Shown: positions 32,307-37,251 of the stretch, piece by piece
Position numbering within the stretch: the first letter of the stretch is position 1
Layout of the letters: each line of letters starts with the position of its first letter
NCBI GenBank assembly: GCA_002404095.1
Contig: DHJA01000077.1
Coordinates: forward strand, 1-37,251
From: Planctomycetaceae bacterium UBA4732
Lineage (GTDB): Bacteria > Planctomycetota > Planctomycetia > Gemmatales > Gemmataceae
DNA length: 37,251 nt
Direction of reading: 5' to 3'
The notes under the pieces: model-generated
What the model saw: only the letters and a program-made list of their open reading frames with translations
What the model was told of the DNA's origin: nothing
The model's database searches: none
Position numbers and translations under genes: made by a program

Positions 32307-32759
32307 CTAACTCTCGGGCGCGTCACCGAATTTCTTTTTCGCCTCGGTCATCAACTCCTCGAAACGCTTGCGCGCTTTCGGCCACGTCTTCGCTTTCAGC
32401 GGCACCTGGCAGGCGCCCTGGCTCTTGCAGGCGTTCTCGCCGGGATGGTCGGCACAGCCGCCCTGGCCCTTGCAGTCATTCGTGCCGTCGCAGGAGTGGG
32501 ACTTGACCGTGGCGCAATGGCCCTCGCCGGCGCAATCGTTGGTTGTCCCCGTTTTGCCTTTGTTTTTGCAGGTGTTGATGCCGCGGCAGACGTGCGGATC
32601 CTGGAGCAAACGCGGCGTATCGTCGGTGGACGCTTGCGTGTTCTTGTCATTGCCCGTGCCAGCGGGACAGCATCCGCCCAGCACGCCGGCCGCGAAACCG
32701 CCAAGCGAGGCTAGAGCCAAACGGTTCAGGTCGCGTCGATTCAGAGTCTTTTCAGTCAT
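32307..32759 (-). CDS. Cys-rich exported RiPP-type precursor, copy 1 (Tat, possible lipoprotein)
   Basis: The product has 150 residues. The N-terminus has a twin-arginine-like start (NRRDLNRLALASLGG) and ends in a lipobox-like LGGC at residues 27-30, so it may be an exported lipoprotein. The core has nine Cys at 58, 64, 76, 82, 90, 96, 102, 111 and 117: four C-x5-C pairs plus a lone Cys90, with the recurrent phrase NDCxGxGxC. The tail TWPKARKRFEELM is shared with copy 2. MNIO enzymes convert such Cys to thiooxazole or related groups to make copper-binding peptides. Its start overlaps the DoxX stop by eight bases. Nine-Cys cores of this layout are not the short four-Cys bufferin type I know. 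Confidence 0.82.
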   Translation of the reverse strand: MTEKTLNRRDLNRLALASLGGFAAGVLGGCCPAGTGNDKNTQASTDDTPRLLQDPHVCRGINTCKNKGKTGTTNDCAGEGHCATVKSHSCDGTNDCKGQGGCADHPGENACKSQGACQVPLKAKTWPKARKRFEELMTEAKKKFGDAPES

Positions 32760-33267
32760 GGACTTTTCCCTCGGCGGGACACGGTTTGTCGAAGTAGAGC
32801 CGTTTGAGAAGCCCGTCCACGGAAAAGAGGCCCGGCCCGAATAGCAAGACAACGAGGGCCACAACTAAGTAGGGGAATGGCGCGGCGGAAACGAATGCTT
32901 GCACGAAGCCGCTCGGGCTCGACCCCATGCAGTGGAATACGTCTTTGTGGGCTGTAGCATAAGCGACAATCATTGTCCCGATTAGCGGAATCGTGATTAG
33001 TCGTGAGGCCGCGCCGAGCATCAGCAAGAAGCCACAAACCGTTTCGGCCGTTCCGGCCGCGTAGACGTTCACAGCCGGCATGGGGACGCCCCAAGCGGCA
33101 AAATCTCGCGCGTGGGCGTCCGGATGCTCGAGTTTCCCGCTCCCCGCCAAGAGAAAACCCCAGCCGACCAACAATCGCACGATCAGTAGAAACACCGGCT
33201 GGCCGTATCCCAATGCGTGAATATACGCCCGATACCAGCGCTTCAAGGTCAGGACGACGGGATTCAT
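32752..33267 (-). CDS. bufD: DoxX-family membrane protein
   Basis: This 171-residue protein has four predicted membrane segments (LLIVRLLVGWGFLLAG; NVYAAGTAETVCGFLLMLG; LITIPLIGTMIVAYATA; YLVVALVVLLFGPGL) and the DoxX-type GSGKLEHP loop. DoxX proteins accompany bufferin-type MNIO operons, where this position is called BufD; the biochemical role is uncertain and may involve electron transfer or peptide handling. The ATG at 33267 has GGAGG about ten bases upstream, and the stop overlaps the next gene by eight bases, showing tight operon coupling. Confidence 0.86.
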   Translation of the reverse strand: MNPVVLTLKRWYRAYIHALGYGQPVFLLIVRLLVGWGFLLAGSGKLEHPDAHARDFAAWGVPMPAVNVYAAGTAETVCGFLLMLGAASRLITIPLIGTMIVAYATAHKDVFHCMGSSPSGFVQAFVSAAPFPYLVVALVVLLFGPGLFSVDGLLKRLYFDKPCPAEGKVHD

Positions 33268-33337
33268 AAAGACGAACCTCCGCGAACGGCATAGGGTCGA
33301 AGACTTCCCATCATCAGTCGCGGAGGAAGTTGAATCC

Positions 33338-34288
33338 TTACAAAGTAGCCGCGCAGGAATCCGTACTTCTGTTGCCGACCAGGAACGACACCGGATTGGA
33401 CACCGTCGAGCCGGCCGCCGCGAATGGGGCCGTCGGGCGTGGGTCTTTGGCCACGAGACGATCACCGCCCATGTAGTTCTTGGCCTTGAGAACTTCGGCA
33501 TGGACCACCGGAAACTCAGGAATCTTCGAGTCCCACTCCAGCAGCGTCGAAGCGCCGCCGGTCAGCTTGTGCGCCTGCCGGTAAAGTTCCCATACCGGAT
33601 CGATTACCTCGCCGTCGTGCGTGTCGATGCGGTGGGTGCCGCAATCGGTGTGGCCGGCGAGGTGGAACTGCACCACGCGGCGATGCGGCACGTTACGGAT
33701 GTATTCTTCTGGGTCGAAATCGTGGTTGACGCTGGAAACGTAGACGTTGTTCACGTCCAGCAATAGACCGCAGTCGGCGTCCTCCGCCAGGCGCGTCAGG
33801 AATTCCCACTCAGGCATCGTCGAATCGGCGAAGCCGACATAGGTGCTGGGGTTCTCCAACACTAACGGCCTTTCCAGGTATTCCTGCACCATACGGACGC
33901 GGCCGCGGACGTGGGCCAGCGTTTGCTCGTTCAGCGGGATGGGCAACAGGTCGTGGGCGTTGACGCCGGCGACGCCGGTCCAGCATAGATGGTCGGACAC
34001 CCATAAGGCGCCTACGGCGTCCGCTAATTTCTTGAGCTTTTTGAGATAGTCAAAGTCGAGCGGATCGGTGCTGCCGATCGACAGCGAGACGCCGTGCATG
34101 ACCACGGGATAGCGCTCGGCGACCTGTTCCAAGACGTAGCGCGGCCGGCCACCGGAGTCCATGAAGTTTTCGGAAATGATCTCGAACCAATCCACCTTCG
34201 GCTGATTGCGGAGGATGTACGGAAAGTGCGTGGTCCGCAAGCCGACCCCGAGTCCGAGGTTGGCGTAACCGAGGCGCGACGAGTGCAT
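33338..34288 (-). CDS. bufB: MNIO enzyme (DUF692), multinuclear iron oxidase for RiPP modification
   Basis: This is a 316-residue TIM-barrel protein of the DUF692 family. Iron-ligand-type motifs run in the usual order: WFEIISENF (36-41), [10 protein letters not shown] with His65, VSDHLCW (98-103), LENPSTYV with Glu145, [12 protein letters not shown] with Asp178, QFHLAGH with His209 and His213, DTHDGEV, and LLEWDS with Glu251. MNIOs oxidise cysteine residues of precursor peptides to thiooxazole and related groups, often giving copper-binding products. The next gene upstream encodes a Cys-rich precursor and the next downstream DoxX. The C-terminal 30 residues ([15 protein letters not shown]) look less conserved. 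Confidence 0.93.
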   Translation of the reverse strand: MHSSRLGYANLGLGVGLRTTHFPYILRNQPKVDWFEIISENFMDSGGRPRYVLEQVAERYPVVMHGVSLSIGSTDPLDFDYLKKLKKLADAVGALWVSDHLCWTGVAGVNAHDLLPIPLNEQTLAHVRGRVRMVQEYLERPLVLENPSTYVGFADSTMPEWEFLTRLAEDADCGLLLDVNNVYVSSVNHDFDPEEYIRNVPHRRVVQFHLAGHTDCGTHRIDTHDGEVIDPVWELYRQAHKLTGGASTLLEWDSKIPEFPVVHAEVLKAKNYMGGDRLVAKDPRPTAPFAAAGSTVSNPVSFLVGNRSTDSCAATL

Positions 34289-34328
34289 GGCTCAGATCCC
34301 GGGGATTAAAGAGAAACGAGAAACGGCC

Positions 34329-34399
34329 CCGGCGAACGCGCGTGCGTTCGCCGGAGATAGACGGAGACGACGGGCCGACCCGACCGGAGGCCGGGTCGG
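34329..34399. terminator. Two strong hairpins between precursor copy 2 and the MNIO gene
   Basis: CCGGCGAACGC (34329-34339) pairs with 34344-34354 around GCGT, and CCGACCCG (34375-34382) pairs with CGGGTCGG (34392-34399). No T run follows on the minus strand. Such hairpins often protect or attenuate so that the precursor is made in excess over its modifying enzymes. Confidence 0.6.
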
Positions 34400-34425
34400 A
34401 GTGAAGTGCAACGCCGCGGAAGCGT

Positions 34426-34896
34426 TTACTTCTCTTCCTTGGCCTTGCCCTTGGGGGCGTCGTGGAACTTCTTGCCGGCCTTCTTCATGTCGGCTTCAAA
34501 GTTCTCGCGCGCCTTCGCCCAGGTCTTGGAGTTCTTGATCGGCACGTTGCAGCCGCCCATGCCCTTGCACTTGTTCTCGCCGGGGGCGTCAACCTTCGCA
34601 TTGCAGCCGCCGAGGCCGGCGCAATCGTTGTCGCCCGCACAGGTGTGGGCCTTGGCCGTGGCGCAGTCGCCGGCGCCGGCGCAATCATTCTTGCCGCCGT
34701 GGCTGTGGTTCTTGCAGGTGTTGAGGCCGCGGCAGATGTGCGGCTCCTGCGCCATCAACGGCTTGTCCGGGTCTTTCTTGCCGCCCTTTTCCGCTTTGTC
34801 GGCCGCGAGGCCAACACTAGCGCCAACCAGCATTCCGCCGAGGGCGGCCGCTGCCAACTTGCCGAACGCGCGACGATTCAGGTCTTGAGATTCCAT
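34426..34896 (-). CDS. Cys-rich exported RiPP-type precursor, copy 2 (Tat signal)
   Basis: The product has 156 residues. The Tat motif RRAFGK is followed by a hydrophobic stretch and a cleavage-like VGLAADKAE. Nine Cys sit at 55, 61, 72, 78, 86, 92, 98, 110 and 116, spaced almost as in copy 1, with NDCAGAGDC and NDCAGLGGC. A basic Lys-rich tail ends the protein. The two copies share the same Cys layout and the TWxKARxxFE end but differ in spacer sequence, so both are probably substrates of the same MNIO. AAGGGGAAACG precedes the ATG. It is the first gene of the operon, transcribed away from the divergent membrane protein gene. His-rich spacers (HSHGG) could add metal ligands. Confidence 0.84.
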   Translation of the reverse strand: MESQDLNRRAFGKLAAAALGGMLVGASVGLAADKAEKGGKKDPDKPLMAQEPHICRGLNTCKNHSHGGKNDCAGAGDCATAKAHTCAGDNDCAGLGGCNAKVDAPGENKCKGMGGCNVPIKNSKTWAKARENFEADMKKAGKKFHDAPKGKAKEEK

Positions 34897-35040
34897 CGTT
34901 TCCCCTTGTGGTGACTCATGAGGGCCGCCCCGCTCGATGATGTGATCGGGTAGCGGTGCGACCCGAGAACTCAACTCAGGGGCATTGTAGGCGGCCGCGC
35001 GGCGGGGTTCCAGTGAAATGCCTAACAAACTGGAAAAATA

Positions 35041-35325
35041 ATGGAAGGCGTCCTTTCCAGGCCGTGCCGATGGGCGGCGTCTGGGAACATTGCCTTGGCG
35101 GCGCTGGTCGTGGCGGCGGGAGCCGGCGGGGTGTGGCTCGCCAGCCGGCCGCCTGAGGAACACGTCAATCACTTCGGCGGCATCGCCTGCCCGGATGTCG
35201 TTCAACTCGGGCCGGAGTGCGCCAAAGGCGATTTGCCCACGGAACTGAGCGACAAAATCCGCGTCCACATCTCGCAGTGCCCGAATTGCGGGCCGTATTA
35301 CAAGGCGCACGGTTGGACGACTTAA
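35041..35325 (+). CDS. Small membrane protein with HxxxCxxC motif
   Basis: This 94-residue protein has one membrane segment (about 17-35, IALAALVVAAGAGGVWLA) and a soluble C-terminal part with Cys50, Cys60 and His76-x3-Cys80-x2-Cys83, the zinc-binding pattern of ZAS-type anti-sigma factors. Here the motif lies on the far side of the membrane segment from the usual layout, so an anti-sigma role is doubtful; redox or metal binding is equally possible. It is divergent from the Cys-rich operon, with a 144-bp gap that may hold both promoters. The ribosome site is weak. Confidence 0.65.
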   Translation: MEGVLSRPCRWAASGNIALAALVVAAGAGGVWLASRPPEEHVNHFGGIACPDVVQLGPECAKGDLPTELSDKIRVHISQCPNCGPYYKAHGWTT

Positions 35326-35444
35326 CGCCTCCGCATAAGCGCTTTTCAGCCTGCCACAGGAACACTGGCCCCGGCCCGCCGCTCCGAGTATACCTAGAAG
35401 CGCCTGGATTTCTTCCCTCAAGCCGAACCGCCAACCGAGATGCC

Positions 35445-36881
35445 ATGCACCCCGACGCCTTTTCCGACCCTCCTGCGCCCAATACGGTGAACGGCGACCA
35501 ACGCCCCTGGCGGCGCCTTCTCACTTCCTACCACTGGTTCGTGCTGTTCGTGGCCATGCTCGGTTGGCTGTTCGACACGATGGACCAGCAGCTGTTCGCC
35601 CTGGCTCGCATGCCGGCGATGAAGCAACTGCTCCCGCCGGGCCAGGCCGATGCCTACTACGCCTACTACGCTGGCGTGGCCACCGCCGTCTTCCTCATCG
35701 GCTGGGCGCTAGGCGGCCTCGCCTTCGGCGTCCTCGGCGACCGCATCGGCCGCGCCCGCACCATGATGCTGACCATCCTCGTTTATTCGCTTTTCACCGG
35801 CCTCAGCTTCCTCTCGTTCGCCTTCTGGGACTTCGCCGCCTACCGCTTCCTGACCGGCCTCGGCGTCGGCGGCGAGTTCGCCGTCGGCGTCTCCCTGGTG
35901 GCCGAGGTCTGGCCCGACCGGTTGCGCCCCGCCGCCCTAGGCTGGCTGCAAGCCAGCTCGGCCGTCGGCAACATCGCCGCCGCCTTCATCTCCTTCGGAC
36001 TGGCCTACCTCCCGGCCGCGGCCCTCGGACGGCTGTCCGTTTTCGGGCTGCAAATCCAACCGTGGCGCGTCATGTTCCTGGTAGGCGCGGCGCCCGCCCT
36101 GCTGACCCTCCTCATCATGGGTCGGCTCCGGGAGCCGGAGCGCTGGAAGGCCGCGGCCGTGTCCGGGGACCTGAGCCGCCGTCTCGGATCGTTCAAGGAG
36201 ATGTTCAGTGACCCGCGGTGGCGGCGCAACGCCCTGGTGGGCCTGGGCCTGGCCTTCTCCGGCGTGGTCGGCCTGTGGGGCATCGGCTTCTTCAGCTACG
36301 ACTTGTTGCGGCTCGTCTTCCCGGCCGACCCGCACGAGATGGCCAAGGCGCTGGGCGTGGAAGGCTGGACTTCCGTTGTGCCGTACCTCACGCCGAACAA
36401 TCTGGTCAGCCTCGCCTCCGTCTTGCAGAATGTCGGCGGCTTCCTGGGAATTCAGGCCTTCTTGTGGTTCACCCAGCGGACGTCGCGCCGCCTGGCCTTC
36501 GGCGTCTCCTTTGTCCTGGCCCTAGTCAGCACGGCCTTCACCTTTCTCCTGATCGGCAAGATCGGCGGCCCGTGGGACGTGTTCTGGATGATTCCGATCA
36601 TGGGCTTCTGCCAGCTGTCCCTGTTCGGCGGGTATGCGATCTACTTCCCAGAGCTATTCCCCACGCGCATGCGCAGCACCGGCACGTCGTTCTGCTACAA
36701 CGTCGGCCGGTTGGTCGCGGCCATCGGCCCCTTCACGCTGGGGGCGCTGACGGCCTCGGTGTTCAAGGACTTCCACGAACCGATGCGCTACGCCGGTGTG
36801 GTGATGAGTGCGGTGTTCCTGCTGGGCCTGATCGTCCTGCCGTTCGCCCCGGAAACCAAAGGCCAGCCATTGCCGGAATAA
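35445..36881 (+). CDS. MFS transporter
   Basis: This is a 478-residue major facilitator protein with about 12 membrane segments, starting VLFVAMLGWLFDTMDQQLFAL, and the MFS loop motif GDRIGRAR. The second half includes MGFCQLSLFGGYAIYFPELF and PTRMRSTGTSFCYNVGRLVA, typical of the sugar/metabolite-porter and aromatic-acid/H+ symporter-type branch. The ATG at 35445 directly precedes a short cytoplasmic N-terminus; the longer upstream frame overlaps the previous gene and is not convincing. The substrate is unknown. It is followed by a small hypothetical gene 27 bp downstream. Confidence 0.9.
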   Translation: MHPDAFSDPPAPNTVNGDQRPWRRLLTSYHWFVLFVAMLGWLFDTMDQQLFALARMPAMKQLLPPGQADAYYAYYAGVATAVFLIGWALGGLAFGVLGDRIGRARTMMLTILVYSLFTGLSFLSFAFWDFAAYRFLTGLGVGGEFAVGVSLVAEVWPDRLRPAALGWLQASSAVGNIAAAFISFGLAYLPAAALGRLSVFGLQIQPWRVMFLVGAAPALLTLLIMGRLREPERWKAAAVSGDLSRRLGSFKEMFSDPRWRRNALVGLGLAFSGVVGLWGIGFFSYDLLRLVFPADPHEMAKALGVEGWTSVVPYLTPNNLVSLASVLQNVGGFLGIQAFLWFTQRTSRRLAFGVSFVLALVSTAFTFLLIGKIGGPWDVFWMIPIMGFCQLSLFGGYAIYFPELFPTRMRSTGTSFCYNVGRLVAAIGPFTLGALTASVFKDFHEPMRYAGVVMSAVFLLGLIVLPFAPETKGQPLPE

Positions 36882-36908
36882 TGCGGAATGCAAAAGGAGA
36901 CGACGCAT

Positions 36909-37160
36909 ATGACGACCCCGGATTGGCTATTGCAGCACGGCGGCGAGGCGCGCGTCAGCAAGAACGGTCTTTCCCTCACGGCTTACGTCGCGGGACAGCC
37001 GCAGTATCTGCTGATGCTCGCCCCGGTCGCCGGCAAGTACGGCTGCAAAGTGGTACAGTCGAATAACGGCAAACGCCTCGACGGCGGCGCGTCCTTTCCC
37101 ACAACGGAAGCGGCGTTTCAGGGCGGCCTCGACGATTTACGCAAGGCGCTTGGTTGGTGA
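36909..37160 (+). CDS. Small hypothetical protein
   Basis: This is an 83-residue soluble protein with no signal or membrane segment: MTTPDWLLQHGGEARVSKNG, then a strand-rich middle (YLLMLAPVAGKYGCKVVQSN) and a helical end (GGLDDLRKALGW). AAAGGAG nine bases before the ATG at 36909 supports this start over the earlier in-frame ATG at 36888. It is probably co-transcribed with the transporter. No family is recognised. Confidence 0.7.
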   Translation: MTTPDWLLQHGGEARVSKNGLSLTAYVAGQPQYLLMLAPVAGKYGCKVVQSNNGKRLDGGASFPTTEAAFQGGLDDLRKALGW

Positions 37161-37198
37161 GGCGAGCCGGGTCGCGTAACAGTACTTTCAAAACGTAC

Positions 37199-37251
37199 TC
37201 CTCACGCTCCGCGTGAGGAACAACCACCGCCCCTAATGTGTTCCTCACGCT
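37199..37251. repeat. CCTCACGC palindrome, with a further partial copy at the window end
   Basis: TCCTCACGC (37199-37207) pairs with GCGTGAGGA (37211-37219), and another copy begins at 37240 (GTTCCTCACGCT) and runs off the window. It shares the ACGC-TCC-GCGT core with repeats near 12840. Confidence 0.7.

Noticed and set aside
34897..35421. Long N-terminal extension of precursor copy 2 (start at 35421)
   Set aside because: The extension runs antisense through the small membrane protein gene. The ATG at 34896 has a ribosome site and begins the Tat leader.
36941..37160. Minus-strand frames near the window end
   Set aside because: Composition is Arg-rich and antisense-like; the plus-strand small gene has a good ribosome site.

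Overview
The window looks like chromosomal DNA of a planctomycete, most likely from the Gemmata group (Gemmataceae). The support is: high GC; a secreted protein with an LEALEAR segment like the planctomycete LEPR/LExLExR export-associated motif; a quinoprotein-like propeller opening with ADWPEYRGP; two Uma2 nucleases; and many palindromic intergenic repeats. This assignment is an inference from style, because there is no rRNA or other marker here.

Layout. (1) 1-8.7 kb: a cut-off secreted PKD/Ig-repeat protein, a giant AsmA/TamB-like protein, a 454-bp element with 31-bp inverted ends, and a PQQ-propeller protein. (2) 8.9-12.7 kb: a protein made of seven 74-residue repeats of unknown function, then an exported protein joining a trypsin-like protease, a sugar-hydrolase-like beta domain and a SirB1-type domain. 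(3) 12.9-22.9 kb: a type II fatty-acid/polyketide-like cluster. Eight minus-strand genes (dehydratase-like, FabG, ACP, FabZ, KS-beta, KS-alpha, alpha/beta hydrolase, GH3) face a divergent acyl-CoA ligase gene. The KS-beta has Asp in place of the catalytic Cys and Asn in place of one active-site His. The first dehydratase has Gln in place of Glu. This suggests catalytic/non-catalytic heterodimers, as in aryl-polyene and aromatic type II systems. (4) 23.0-28.2 kb: an XRE regulator, two tandem EF-P-like genes with Asn at the normally modified loop tip, a Gfo/Idh/MocA oxidoreductase, Uma2, sucD without sucC beside it, and a DUF104-type/MazF toxin-antitoxin pair. (5) 28.3-31.4 kb: accessory DNA with a second Uma2, an Mrr-like nuclease that seems frameshifted from its C-terminal part, and an XRE regulator. 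(6) 31.4-34.9 kb: a RiPP metallophore-type operon related to bufferins. It has two Cys-rich Tat-leader precursors, an MNIO (DUF692) enzyme, DoxX and a DUF2063 partner. (7) 35.0-37.2 kb: a small membrane protein with an HxxxCxxC motif, an MFS transporter and a small hypothetical protein.

The two strongest system-level candidates are the Cys-rich MNIO operon, whose precursors carry nine conserved cysteines each in a C-x5-C rhythm, and the KS-alpha/KS-beta cluster with GH3 and ligase genes. The seven-repeat protein and the paired Asn-tip EF-P genes are also unusual. No tRNA, rRNA, CRISPR array or intact insertion sequence was found.
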